From: Cacajao melanocephalus
Lineage: Eukaryota; Chordata; Mammalia; Primates; Pitheciidae
Direction: 5' to 3'
Assembly: GCA_963573385.1 (NCBI GenBank)
Contig: CAUYLG010039309.1
Span: 43,069 to 107,068 of the forward strand
Length of the DNA stretch: 64,000 nt
Shown: one piece after another, positions 1-12,080 of the stretch
How the letters are laid out: each line of letters opens with the position of its first letter
How positions within the stretch are numbered: the first letter of the stretch is position 1
Position numbers and translations under genes: made by a program
Notes under the pieces: model-generated
What the model was told of the DNA's origin: nothing
Databases searched by the model: none
Seen by the model: the letters and a program-made list of their open reading frames with translations, nothing else

Positions 1-205
1 AATCCCTGAGCAGACCATTAAGAGTTATAAAATTGAATCAGTAATAAAAAGCCTACCTGAAGATCCTGCACATATACTCCAGAACTGAAATAAAATAAAA
101 TGCCTAGCAAACAGAAAAATACCAGGACCAGATAGATTCACACTGAATTCTACCAGATACATAAAGAGCTGGAATCATTCCTTCTGACACTATTCCAAGA
201 AATCC
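1..205 (+). mobile_element. L1 ORF2 (reverse transcriptase region) fragment, cut by window edge
   Basis: The sequence follows the start of the L1 ORF2 reverse transcriptase region in sense orientation, with matches around 'gaccagatagattcac' and 'gaattctaccagata'. It is interrupted at 57-101 by 45 bases that look like an L1 3' end with an A-rich tail, flanked by gcctac/gcctag. The same fragment, including the 45-base insert, recurs at 1816-2019. It has no usable reading frame. The left end is lost at the window edge. Confidence 0.85.
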
Positions 206-497
206 CTGATCCACTGATACTGCCTTTGCCAGTGTCCTCAGTGATTTCCATGATGCCACATCAAATGTTTCCTTCTTTGTCCTCACCTTACTCATCTTCT
301 TGGAAGCAGCTGGCACAGTTGATTACTCTATCCTTCTTGAAACTCTTTCTTCACTTGGCTTCAGGGAAACCACCCTCCTTGTTTTCTACCTGTCTCACTG
401 GTAATTATTACTCCTTTTTGTGGGCTGAACCTTCTTTATCTTACTGACCCTTAAGTGTTGGAATGTTCCAAGCTCAGTCCTCAAATTTCTTCTCTTT
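206..497 (+). mobile_element. L2 LINE fragment (reverse transcriptase part)
   Basis: The segment matches the L2 (CR1-clade LINE) region around 'cacagttgattactct' followed by 'cttcacttggcttcaggg' and 'gctcagtcctcaaattt', in sense orientation. An open frame at 226-447 is a chance frame across the decayed LINE, not a gene. The L2 abuts L1 pieces on both sides, so its present borders come from rearrangement or insertion. Confidence 0.75.
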
Positions 498-1793
498 TCT
501 ATTTTTTTTCTAACTTATTTTAGGTTCAGGGGTACATGTGCAGACTGATATATAAGTAAACTGTGTGTCAGAGGGGTTTAGTAATAAGCATAGTATGCAA
601 TAGGTCGTTTTTCTATTTTCTCCCTCCTCCTACCTTCCATGCTCAAGTAGGTCCTAGTGTCTGTTGTTCCTTCTTTGTGTTCATGTGTACTAAATGATTA
701 GCTCCCTCTTTTAAGTGAGAACATGTGGTATTTGGTTTTCTGTTCCTGCATTAGTTTGCTTAGAATAATGGCCTCCAGCTCCATGCACATTGCTACAAAG
801 AACATGCTCTCATTCTTTTTTACGGCTGTGTAGTATTACATGGTACATACATACCACATTTTCTTTACCCAGTGTAATGTTGATGGGCATGTAGGTTGAT
901 TCCATGTCTTTGCTACTGGGAATAGTGTGGCCATAAACACACATGTGCATGCATCCTTATGGTAGAAGGATTTATATTATTTTGGGTGCATACCCAATAA
1001 TGAGATTGCTTGGTTGAATGGTAATTCTGTTTTGGATTCTTTGAGAAATCACTCCACTGCTTTCCTCAATGGCTGAACCAATTTACGTTCCCACCAGAAG
1101 TGTGTAAGCATTCTGTTTTCTCTATAACCACACCAGCATCTGTTATTTTTGACTTTTTAATAACATTCATTCTGATTGGTATGAAATGGTATTTCAATAT
1201 GGTTTTGAATTGCACTTCTCTAATGATTACCAATGCTGAACATTCTTTCATATGTTTGTTGGCAAGATATATGTCTTATTTTGAAAAGCGTCTGTTAATG
1301 TCCTTTGCCCACTTTTTAATGGTTTTGAGTTTCTTTTTAATTTGGTGTTGATTAAAAGTCCTTATAGATTCTGCATATTAGACCTTTTTCAGATGCATAG
1401 TTTGCAAATATTTTCTCCCTTTCTTTAGGTTATCTGTTTAATCTGTTGTCAAGTTTGTTTTGCTGTATATAAGCTCTTTAGTTTAATCAGGTCTTATTTG
1501 CCAATTTTTGTTTTTGTTGTAATTGCTTTTGCTGTCTTTGTCATAAAACTTTGGCCAGGCCCTATGTTTAGAATGGTATTTCCTAGGTTATCTTCCAGAG
1601 TTTTTATACTTTTAGGTTTTACATTTAAGTCTTTAGTTGATTTTTGTATATGGTGTAAGGAAGGGGTCCAGTTTCCATCTTCTGTCTATGCTTAGTCAGT
1701 CATTCCAGCACCATTTGTTGAATAGCAATTCCATTCACCATTGCTTGTTTTTGCCAACTTTGTTGAAGATCAGATGGTCGTAGGTGTGTGGCA
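498..1793 (-). mobile_element. L1 3' half (ORF2 C-terminus plus 3' UTR)
   Basis: On the minus strand this reads as the C-terminal part of L1 ORF2 running into a 3' UTR, with a decayed poly-A (T-rich on plus) near 487-530. Plus-strand landmarks are 'ggggtacatgtgcag', 'agtgagaacatgtggt' and 'ttcccaccagaagtgtg'. It is an older primate or eutherian L1 type. Small open frames at 1066-1251, 1100-1351 and 1498-1695 lie inside it and are not genes. It joins a sense L1 block at about 1793. Confidence 0.88.
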
Positions 1794-2713
1794 TTATTGA
1801 ACCAGGAATAAACTGAATCCCTGAGCAGACCATTAAGAGTTGCAAAATTGAATCAGTAATAAAAAGCCTACCTGAAGATCCTGCACGTGTACTCCAGAAC
1901 TAAAATAAAATAAAATGCCTACCAAACAGAAAAATACAAGGACCAGATAGATTCACAGCTGAATTCTACCAGATACATAAAGAAGAGCTGGTATCATTCC
2001 GTTTGAAACTGTTCCGAAAAACTAAGGAAGAGTGATTCATTCCTAACTCGTTCAATGAGGCCAGCATCATCCTGATATCAAAACCTGACAGAAACAAAAC
2101 AACAACAACAACAAAAAATCTTCAGGCCAATTCTTGATGAGCATCCATGCAAAAATCCATAAAACATTAGCAAACTGAATCCATCAGCACATAAAAAAGA
2201 TAATTCACCACAATCAATAGGCTTTATCCCTGCGACGCAAGTTTGTTTCAACATATGCAAATCAATAAATGTGATTCCTCACATAAAAATAACTAAAAGG
2301 AAAACCCAAATAATCATCTTGATAGATGCAGAAAGGCTTTTGATAAAATTCAACATCCCTTCATGCTAAAAACTCTAAACAAACTAGGCACTGAAGGAAT
2401 ATTCTTCAAAATAAGAGATATCTTTGACAAACCCATAGACAACATCATACTGAATGGGCAAAAGCTGAAGTGTTCTCCTTGAGCACCAGAATAGGACAAG
2501 GATTCTCTCTCTTACCACTCCTATTAAACATAGTACTAGAAGTCCTAGCCAGAGCAATCAGGCAAGAGAAATAAATAAAAGGTGTTTAAATAGGAAGAGA
2601 GGAAGTCAAACTATCTTTGTTTGTAGAAAACATGATTCTATACCTAGAAAACCATGCAGTCTCTGCCCCAAAGCTCATAGATCTGATTAACATCTTAAGC
2701 AAAGTTTCAATTC
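1794..2713 (+). mobile_element. L1 ORF2 reverse transcriptase segment
   Basis: Sense L1 ORF2 sequence covers the reverse transcriptase domain from 'aaccaggaataaactg' through 'gacagaaacaaaaca' to 'agcaaagtttca'. The frame is destroyed by stops and indels. An (AAC)n stretch at 2096-2117 lies inside it. The first 200 bases repeat 1-205, including the same 45-base insert. With the antisense block to its left it forms an inverted L1 structure. Confidence 0.88.
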
Positions 2714-3210
2714 TCAGCAATTGATAAGCATTACTTCAATCCATTTTTGAAGGATGCCCACATCAGCATTCATCAGTTGGCCATAGGGAATTCCCATTCT
2801 ATGGTACAATAGGTTTGCTTGAAGCAAGAAGTAACCATGCATCAGAGGGAGATGCCACAGCCTGCCTATTTCTGTAATTTAACTATATCATCAATATATA
2901 CTCAAGCCTGATTCTGAATGTATGACTTCTTCTATGTAATAAATTTTTGCTGTGCCCACAAATATTATCCGATAAAATGAATCTGATAACACTAAGAACA
3001 GAATAGGGTGCTCAAGTCATATATTTATTTGGCATTCCATGTTCAAACACTCAGTCTCAGTTAGATCCAAATAGCATGCCAAGGTTATTTTTTCAAACCA
3101 AAAGCAATCTGGTGATGTGGAGGGCATAATTTTACTCCAGAAACCAAGAGATCTGTACTCTGTATCTTCTGTTGGGGCTTGACAATATAAGGATCCTTAT
3201 GTTGGTCTAG
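2714..3210. other. Unassigned interspersed sequence
   Basis: I recognise no family or gene here. The sequence is AT-rich with no long open frame. It includes 'aataaatttttgctgtg' near 2939, which resembles the 3' end of an LTR, but nothing else supports that. Confidence 0.4.
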
Positions 3211-3432
3211 CATAGTATTTCTCAAGTGGGGGCTATTTTACCTCCCAGGAGGCAACTATCACTATCTAGAGATGTTTCTGATTGTCACAACTTGAATGGG
3301 GATTGCTGCTGGCATCCAGTGGGTAGAAACCAGAGATGCTGCTAATATCCTACAATACATTGGGTACTTCTTTCTCCACAACAACCAAAAATAATTAAGC
3401 TCAAAATATGAATAGTACTGAGATTGAGAAAC
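3211..3432 (+). mobile_element. MER20 (hAT-Charlie non-autonomous DNA transposon)
   Basis: The 222-bp element has the MER20 pattern: a 'ttctcaa' start, 'ggcatccagtgggtagaaac' in the middle and a 'gagattgagaaac' end. Its length matches the roughly 219-bp family consensus. The flanks 3203-3210 (tggtctag) and 3433-3440 (tagtctag) agree at 7 of 8 bases, which fits the 8-bp target duplication of hAT elements. It encodes nothing. MER20 copies are known elsewhere as sources of regulatory sites, but nothing here shows that role. Confidence 0.85.
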
Positions 3433-3440
3433 TAGTCTAG

Positions 3441-4970
3441 CACTATTGAATCTAATGCATTCTGTGACTTGAAGTTGGACAGATTATACTGTATCCTAGA
3501 CATGCTGCAAGTACATCCTTTGCTCTTGACCATACTTGAAACTTGAAGGACTCCAGGTCATTCAACACATGGATTGGAGCGGTTTTCTAAGTGTGATGAA
3601 TGGAGTCTCCAAAATTCCCTCTCCTCCTTCAAGAAGCTTATAAAGTGTTGTGAGAGATGTGAAGTGTAACAGCTGCATTTACCTCAGTGGGAATGTCTCT
3701 GTATCTTCTGGACCATATACGACCCTTAAAAACTTTACCGATATGGTAGACTTCTGAATCTTAATGAAATTTATTTCTAACCCTCTGACATGAATGTTCC
3801 TTTCTGAGACATATTTGTTACTTTTCATTCTCTACTCATTTGGTCAAATTCTCATGCTGTGAAGAACTGAACTTCAAGATGATTAATGTTCCCATGGAAT
3901 TAGTTTATGACAAAGAGAAGAAAATTACATTGCCTTGGGTCAAGATAGTAAAAGGCAGTAGAAGTGTACTGTTGTCCTTATTGTGTAATAGTGAACAATT
4001 TTTGAGTCTTCCTAATGATGGAGAACAAGAGAAACAATCATTCACAAAGTCACTATAAATTATGCAACAGAAATTATGTTAATCTATTATAGTAAAGACT
4101 AGACCACATTTTGAAAACATCTGAAATTGGAACCAACACTCGGTTATGTTTACAGTATTTCACTATCATTTGCTGTGATTCATCTGCTTTTTTGCAGAGA
4201 CTAGAGAGATGAGTTGAATATGGGTATAGTAAGGGCTCTTGTATTTGTTAAACTTTAGTGATCCTAATCTTCAGTTTTTCCGGAATTGCTCTATTTCCTT
4301 TATTTTCTTGGCACAGGAGAAATAGGGTACATTGAGGGCCTTCCACTTGACTGTTTTATAATGGCCCTTACTCCACAAGTCAGAAAAGCAACATACATTC
4401 CTGCCAGGTGTTACATATATCAATCCTAATTTTACATGCAAAAACCCTGAAGATAACCGCAAGGTGGGTTCACACAAATTGGACATAATAGGAGAGATTA
4501 GGTTCAAAATTCCATGCTACTTGCAGGGCCAAGAATTAGGTGAGGTAAGCAGAATACTTAGGGAACAAAATCTGAGGAGAAAATTATTCTCAGGGCTGTG
4601 TAAGCACAAACCTGCACTTGCATTAAGACTGAAAGTGAGTGCTTTCTTAACATTTGTTTCCTAGGCATCTCGTTCACCTTACCCTGGTCTCAGTCCTAAT
4701 CACCTGACCTTTCTAAGTCCCATTGTTAACATAAGGGATTATATCTCACAGTATCTCCTGGTTTAAAAAAAATCTTGAATGCACAATCACCCAGGAAATT
4801 GAAGAATTTGAGAAAAGGAGTATTTATTGCATATACTTGTGATGATCTTTTTCAAAAACGACTATCCTCCACTTTGATCAGTAGGCTCTGGCTGTGAACT
4901 GACTTCAACCTAGAAACAAGAAACCCCACATTTTCTTTTTTATTATTACAGCTGACCTAAGTCTTCTGCT

Positions 4971-4974
<4 letters not shown>
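3441..4974. other. Unassigned, no gene seen
   Basis: This stretch is unique-looking, moderately AT-rich DNA. The open frames at 3840-4058 and 4271-4664 are short, lack recognisable protein features and overlap on both strands. I assign neither a repeat family nor a function. Confidence 0.4.

Positions 4975-5002
<28 letters not shown>
4975..5002. repeat. (CT)n microsatellite
   Basis: About 14 uninterrupted CT dinucleotides are present. The run is probably length-variable. Confidence 0.95.
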
Positions 5003-5005
<3 letters not shown>

Positions 5006-6175
5006 GTTTATACATAGTGATTAGTACCCTCGTTGGCTGCCTAGATCTTGGTTCCATAAGCACCATAAATTAGGTATTTTCTGAAGTTTCAGGATATGAA
5101 TCTTCTTTAAATCTGACATGGAGACTCTAGCTTTGAAAGCATGCCTTTAATTGCAATTGACTGCTAAAATCTATGTTCTCCAGTTCTGTTCTTCTGTTCT
5201 CCAGCGCTGTAAAAAGAAGATATGTTCCTCCACAATTCTTATAATTGTCATTGTCCTTGTACTCATTAAATATCTTAGCCACTTGATCCCCCAATGCCTG
5301 CTGTCCCAGACTAATTTAGGATGAAGACGTAAAATAGTCATCATGGGGATATATATTGATATGTTTATCTGAATTAAAAACTGAGTAATTAAAAAAATTA
5401 AAAGTAGATACATAATTACATTCTTTCTGACATAAAATATGTCATATTTGCCTAATTGTTTTTGCTAAATAATTTATATGCAGGAATTTTCCATGAACCA
5501 AATGCTCAGTTCCAACATTTTCAAAATATATCATCTCAAGCGCAAGAAAAGTTAAAAGCTCTTAATCCAAAATGTAGTATTTTTAGAAAGCATTAAAATT
5601 AACATTATTTTATTTTTTTCTAATAATCTAAGTCTATCAAATTAAGCCAGATGTCTTTAAATTAAAAGTTGTCAGAAAAATAAAATAGTTATTAATCTTA
5701 GTGCATTTTTTGACACACATCTCAGAAATGGAGGCACAGAAATTTATTTAATAATACACACTAAAAAAATTTTGTTTGTTAGACTTTGCTTGTGTTGTTC
5801 TTTGTTTCTTATAAGAAGGTATAAGGAACAAAGGTATAAGAAATAAGTAGGATCCAACTTCATGACCAAGGTGAGGTAAACAAGACACCTTGAGAGAAAA
5901 TCTTGAGAAGGCATTCAATTTCAGAGCCATGCAAATGCCCACACTGCTCCTGCATGACCCCGACAAAGAGTGCCTCCTTGCTTGTCTTCCCCTAGCCCTG
6001 ACCACCATATAACACAATTGAAATTTTAGCTGCTAGAGCATTAAAGACACCTTTTTGATCTTATGTCAGTTTGAAATTTTTGTCATATAACTCAGAAGAC
6101 GTTCAAAGGAATGACTACCGTTGCTCTAATGAAACATCTATCTTTAGAAACAGACTTCTTCAGGCATATATGTAC
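5003..6175. other. Unassigned AT-rich sequence
   Basis: No repeat family or gene is recognised. The minus-strand frames at 5171-5413 and 5748-6017 have no domain or signal that I can identify. Confidence 0.4.
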
Positions 6176-6201
6176 TTTCATTTTATGCCTACTTTTCACT
6201 T

Positions 6202-6232
<31 letters not shown>

Positions 6233-6373
6233 TCTTTATATAAATTGAGTATATTATATATATATATACACACATACACACACACTCTTTATATAAATTG
6301 AGTATATTATATATATATGTATATACACACACACACTTTATGTATATAAATGGAAAAGTAGGCATAAAATGAA
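6176..6373. repeat. (TA)n/(CA)n block between long inverted arms
   Basis: A compound microsatellite holds about two copies of a 52-bp unit, with 'ctctttatataaattgag' at 6233 and 6285. Each unit is a TA run, a CA run and a short unique piece. It is bounded by inverted arms: 6176-6207 includes 'cattttatgcctactttt' and 6343-6373 includes its near-complement 'aaaagtaggcataaaatg'. The TA runs between the arms are self-complementary, so the block could fold into one extended hairpin. The open frame at 6071-6301 runs through it and is not a gene. Confidence 0.85.
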
Positions 6374-6448
6374 TGCTCAATCTTGTCTTATTCTAGTAAT
6401 AAATCATAACCATCCAAAGATAAACAGACATATTTTTGTGTAATTGTT

Positions 6449-6922
6449 TGTATTAGTTTCTTATAGCTGCTGTAACAAATTACTGCAAACTTCTTTGCTT
6501 AAAACAGCATCTTACAGTTCTGCAGCTTAGGTGTCTAAATGAGTCTTACAAGGCTAAAATCCAGGTATCTGCAAGACTGTGTTCCTTCTGAACATCCCAG
6601 AGGTCTATCTGTTTCCTTGCCTTTTCCAGTTCCCAGAGGTCACCTGCATTCCTTGGCTCATCTCAATCTTTAAAGTGCATCATTCCAGTACCTGCTTCTG
6701 TCATCACAGCTTCTTTTTCCGATTCTGACCCTTTTGTCTCCTCTTATAAGGGCTCTTGTGATTATGTTGGATCCTCCCAGATAATCCAGGATCATCCCTC
6801 CATCTCAAGATCTTTAATTTAATTGCATCTGAAAAGTCCTTTTACCATGTAAAGTAACATAATTACAGATTATGGGGATTAGAATGTGAACATCTGTGAA
6901 TGGGTCATTATGCTGTCTACTA
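6449..6922 (-). mobile_element. MLT1-type LTR (ERVL-MaLR)
   Basis: On plus, the segment begins 'tattagtttcttatagctgc' and ends 'gggtcattatgctgtctac'. This is the antisense form of an old MaLR LTR with the usual 'gctgctgtaacaaattac', 'cttataagggctcttgtg' and 'attatgttggatcc' landmarks. The length of about 470 bp is near full for the family. No internal sequence or partner LTR adjoins it, so it is probably a solo LTR. I cannot fix the subfamily. Confidence 0.7.
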
Positions 6923-9900
6923 AAACCTCCTTCTACCTCACTGGAATAAATTTTAAAAAAAAATTTAATATTTATGTTAACAATTCTTTACTAATGTTAA
7001 CAATATTTTTGTTTATGAAATCAAGTTTTTACATAAAAATCTAAATAAGTTTAGATTTTTAATTCAAAGGCATGAATTTAACAGAATCTTATGATTATAG
7101 AAAATTCAAAAAATATAATGTGCAGCTATATGTTTTCATTACAAAATGTATGATCAAATAACAATATAACAACATTTTATACAGAATAATATACCAAAAA
7201 AGGGCAAAATTCATTTAGAAAGTGAAAGAAATATATGTATTCAAGAGGAAATGAAGTGATGCAATTTTCTAAATGTTACAGAAGATCTATTTCATGTAAT
7301 ATATAAATGGATAAAGACATGTGTCTGAGAATAAAGTATTTAAATTTCTTTGGCTATATTAAAAATGCAAAGAAACTATTATTTTAAAATGTAAATATTT
7401 ACAATATTCCAGAAATTGTATAATTTACAGTTATTTGATCTTATTATAGAAATTTTTGGTCATAATATAAAACTGTATGATAGGCTACATAGTTTTCAAA
7501 ATTATTTTGTTAGATAAATGAGCAAAAATTAGTAACCTCCAGCTGTAGGCTGTAATTATCATGCTGAATATCATTCCAGGTTTGGAGAATGCCCATCAGT
7601 ACCAGAAACTGCTGCAAATATAATTTGGTGCATAATCAGAATGTAACCTATTTTCAGTCCCAGTCTCTCTGCCCGAGTCTTCATTTATAAATTGTAGTCA
7701 TAGCACCAGCTTTGTTCTCAGGGTTGTTGTCAATAACAAATGAGACATTTTGTCTAATTTTTTTTCATAAACATATAGTATAAGTTTCAGTTATTAATGT
7801 TGCTTAATTTTATGACAGCAATAACCAGTAACAGGGCTTTTCCTTCACCCTGTGTTTCAGAGACAAATCTGCTATGAACCTGCTTATGAGGAGATCAAAA
7901 GATCAAGTAGGAAATCCTGACAAATGCTCTTCCTCTCACTCATTAAATTGCCCCTAAGGGGAGACTTCAAAGGGAATGACTTGTGACTGTTTACTGAGTT
8001 GTAATAGTTCAGGTCTTTGGAGATTTTTCTTTCACACAAAATCTTTCAAACGGGACTTTTAAAGGTTACATTGAAATATGTCATTCCTACTCCTCAGTCT
8101 TCATGCCTCTGACCTCAGAAGGACACTAATAATAGCTTGTGAAGGGGAATTTGCTACTCACTAGAGATATTGGCAATAATTACTTGGTGGGAAAAGCTAA
8201 TGGTTTTCTCACTTAGAGGCAGACTGGAGCTTCCACTGGTTGTCATTCCTTTGGTAAACTGAATGGCTTTTCTTATGGTAATGTCGAGTATGAATGAACA
8301 GCACATTAAGGAGCTGTCTGAATAGGGAAATGTACTGACATTTCAACATTATCTGAATTATGTGCTAAGAGTGGCTTAGTCAAATTAAAATGAATGACAG
8401 GTCAAAGCAAAAATTACAAGCTCTTTCTCATTACTCAGAATACATATTAAGTGTTCTCTAATGCTAAGAGTCCAAAATATATTAGACAATTTAGTTTACA
8501 GGGACAAGTTATCATTATGGGGTTTAGGTAGGAGACATGGAGAAATTTGAAGTTCTAACTCTCCATTCTAACCAAGTTTTGACAAGCCAACTCTTGCTCT
8601 TCACTTTGCTACTTTATATCATTCTCATTTCTTCCTTAGCTTTCTTACAGAGTATAGCTTTATAGTGGAAATGACTTTAATTTACTTATGGTAAATCACT
8701 TTATTTCTCTGGTTCTCATTTATAAATTTCTGATGGTTGTGTCAGATCAGTTATTTTTTATAACAAGCTACACAAATAATGATCGTGATATTACAGAAAC
8801 CACTCCCTTGGGCTGGGTTTGAGACTTGTTTTCCAGATTTTATAATAAGGAAACCTCTTTTATGAAGAGAACACTACCTTTATCTTTGCTTTTCCACTCC
8901 AGAAAGCTATTAATGGGTGACATGGAGATTATTATAAGGCTGACTTTGAATGTGCTTTAATTAATTTTAAAAAATGTTTTGATTATGAAATGGTAGATGA
9001 AGGTGACAGATGTCCAATGAGGAGAATAATGACGAGAGAGAGAATGTGACCTTCCAAATGAGACAGCGTCTTTGCAGATCATCTAGTGAAAAAAAAAATG
9101 CTCAAAGTCCAAGGAAGCTAGGAAGTTCTCCTAGATGGCTAAGAGTTTCTTGAGCTGACATTGGTTGAGTTAGAAGATGAAAGAAGCTAAAACTGAAACT
9201 TATAAATAAAAGAGTAACGTAAAATTATCTGGCCCATCTTCAGAATTGATCTTCAGAAAACTTGCAACATCTTCAACTTCTTTTGAAAACAGAGTCACAG
9301 GCCAATAACTATATAAATTCAGCATTAAAAGAAGGCTATGCAGATGAAAGTCTGATCGCCAAATGGAAAAGAGAAGGTTCTGAGGACCTGTGCTGCCTTT
9401 GATATATTCAGGATGCCAACTCACTTGCTGGGCTTGAAGCTGCATGTGGGGATAAACATCAAGGATTATCAGTGTGGCTGCAGGGGTAGCTCTGCTGAGG
9501 CTGCTCTGAGCTCAATTCCCACCCTGCCCTAGACCTTGGACTTCAATGATGGCTGCTTTTTTCACTTGCACCTGCCACCACATTTCCTGACAGGTTCTTC
9601 TCTGTATAGCAGGAACCTAAGTCAGAGTTAAAGCATAGTCTCTATAGTTGACAGCTTTGGTTTTCATTATGTGCAATTATTTGTAATTTAAAAAAATTAA
9701 TCCTTTAAACCTAAAGAAAAGTAATTTGGATACACTTGTACTTTTCCTTTAATAAGGCCTTTAGAGTAAGACATGTTTCCAAACTCATTCTAAGAAATAC
9801 ACTGTTGGCTTCAACTTTTACCAACAGTCTTACCTAAACTTATTTCTTTTCCTATTATGTCTGAGGAAAAGGTTAACATCCACTTGTCAGACTAGTAGCA

Positions 9901-11759
9901 GTTTACAACTCCTCTAGAGGAGAAAAAAAATTGCCTTAAATTGTCAATTCCAAGAACCTCATTGGACACACTTTTTCAAAGGATAGAGTCTTAGGAAGAA
10001 TGTAAATAAGTCTGTATCTTTTTTTGCCCAAGAGCTTTCTAAAGAAAACTCAGCTTTTGGTTTTTGTTTCTCTTGTGTCTCTTCCTTTCTTTGGCAGAAA
10101 TCCTTGGATAAAGATTCTGACATCCTTCTGTCTTTCTCTTGGGCTCTTGTTGGTTCCCTCTGGATTTTCTCCACAAAGCCCTGAAGCTTTAGAAGCTGCC
10201 CCTTCTATGACAAAGTTGTGTGGCATAAAGCCTAAATCATCTCTGCTCTAGGCATTTGTAAACTCTCTTGTATTCTTTTGCTTGTCTCTTCTCCCTGGCT
10301 ACAGGTTCTGCTTGGACCACTTTTTCCTTTCATCGGAATTTTATGACAGAGCAGCCCAGAATTCAGGCATGAGTTTATAGAGACAGAAACAAAGGGGGTT
10401 CAATCTGTTTGGCTTCAAGGTTTCAGGCTCATCTTTAGCCAAGCAAAAAATACTACATAAGGAAAAGTCCAGCCAAACAGGCTACTGTGCTGAGCTTTTC
10501 AAACAAAGTCTTATAGTAATCAAATGAGAGCATCTTCCTGTTTTTTACCCAAGTCACATCTTTGCCCTTGCTGTGGTTCTAGTTGTCATGTTAGATAATA
10601 AATAACTTGAACATGATTTTAAATTATCGTGAAAGAACTAGTAGAGGAGGAGAGGATACAAAATCAGAAAATAGAGGGAATGATAATGAAGCCAGTTCCT
10701 TTTATTTTTCTTGTCTGTTAATTTTCCTCGAGGTATAATGAACAGAGTTGTTGTTAAGTAAACAGCTAAGAACTAATTGGGAGATTCAGAATTCAATGCT
10801 CAGAACAGTCTTTCCCTAAGCACATTTTATTCTCAACACTGCCTGATATCAGTTTTACTTTTGCTCCAGGTTTAATTTCATCCCATAAAGAGGAACTCCG
10901 TTTCATCAATATTTCCTGTATTTTCGATTCTTCATTCTCTTGTCCTCCATTAACTTCTCTTTATCCTATAAACGTGTTCAGATTACTTATCTTAAAATGG
11001 CAACAACAAGGATAAAGGTGTGAGTTGGGTAATACTGGAACATGCATTCGGCTAAAGTGACTCATATGGACATGACATATGAGTTCAGACTGTGTGGCAA
11101 CTTAGGAAATCAACAGAAGGAAGTAAGGAATAAAGCATGGATATTCAGAAAACTAAATGTGTAAATTAATAGCATGCATTCAAATCTTCTTTGTAAGAAG
11201 AGTCAAGTGGATGTTGTTCATAGTTGTTTTGGAATTTTGGTATCTAAAAGCACAGAGTCAGGATAGGGCCCAAACTCCAGAGAGCTATGGGTGCTCTTGA
11301 TGATGAGGTTTAGTTATGTTGCAGCTTCGTAGGAGCAGAAATCACAGTTATTCTGCAGTGGGGAGACATTGAGGAGCTTACGGAATATAAAGTGATCATT
11401 AAGGAGGTGGCAGCACTTGAGGTATTCTGCTAATTCTCTGTGTAAACCCTGAAGTAGGAGAGGTAAACCAAAGTTCAAGCGACCTTCAATAGGTTCATCC
11501 AAAAACTAGGACCCAGCTGGGAGCCCCAGTCAAAGATCGAAGTGTTAGGGCCGGTGCTGAAAGTAGAATATCTCCTAGAATATGGATATGAATCTTTTTC
11601 TGAAAAAGAGATACGGCAAGGTAACTAGATTCACCTTTATTAACACAACTGTACTAAACCAAGTGTTTGCCTCACAGAATTTTGAATCAGAATACTAAAG
11701 GGTGATACCTGAACAGAGTATGTACTTTTATTATTTTAATTTAAAAAATTAATATTACT
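6923..11759. other. 4.8-kb block without recognised repeats or genes
   Basis: This is the longest stretch near the left side in which I recognise no element. Base composition is AT-rich throughout. Open frames (for example 9200-9445, 9959-10251, 11314-11502) are short and unconvincing. It could hold very old, unrecognisable repeats or regulatory DNA. Cross-species alignment would decide. Confidence 0.4.
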
Positions 11760-12080
11760 TAGCTTCAAATTTTACTACAAGTCTACAGTATCCTAAATAG
11801 CATGGTACTGGTATAAAAATAGACACACAAATAAATGGAAGAGAATAGAGAAACTAGAAATAAAGCCACATACCTGAAGTCAACTAATCTTCAACAAAGT
11901 TTACAAAAACATGCACTGGGAAAAGGACACCCTATAAATAGTGCTGGGGAAATTGGATAGTCATATGCAGAAGAACGAAACTGGATCCCTAGCTCTTGCC
12001 ATATACAAGTATTAACTCATGATGGATTAAAGATTTAATAAGACTGAAAACTATTTAAAAATACTAGAATATGTGCTTTG
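11760..12080 (+). mobile_element. L1 ORF2 C-terminal-side fragment, out of order
   Basis: This is sense L1 sequence from the part downstream of the reverse transcriptase ('agcatggtactggtataaaa', 'ggtactggtat', 'actggatccctagctcttgc'). In a normal L1 this lies 3' of the reverse transcriptase, but here it precedes the reverse transcriptase block at 12081. Confidence 0.85.
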
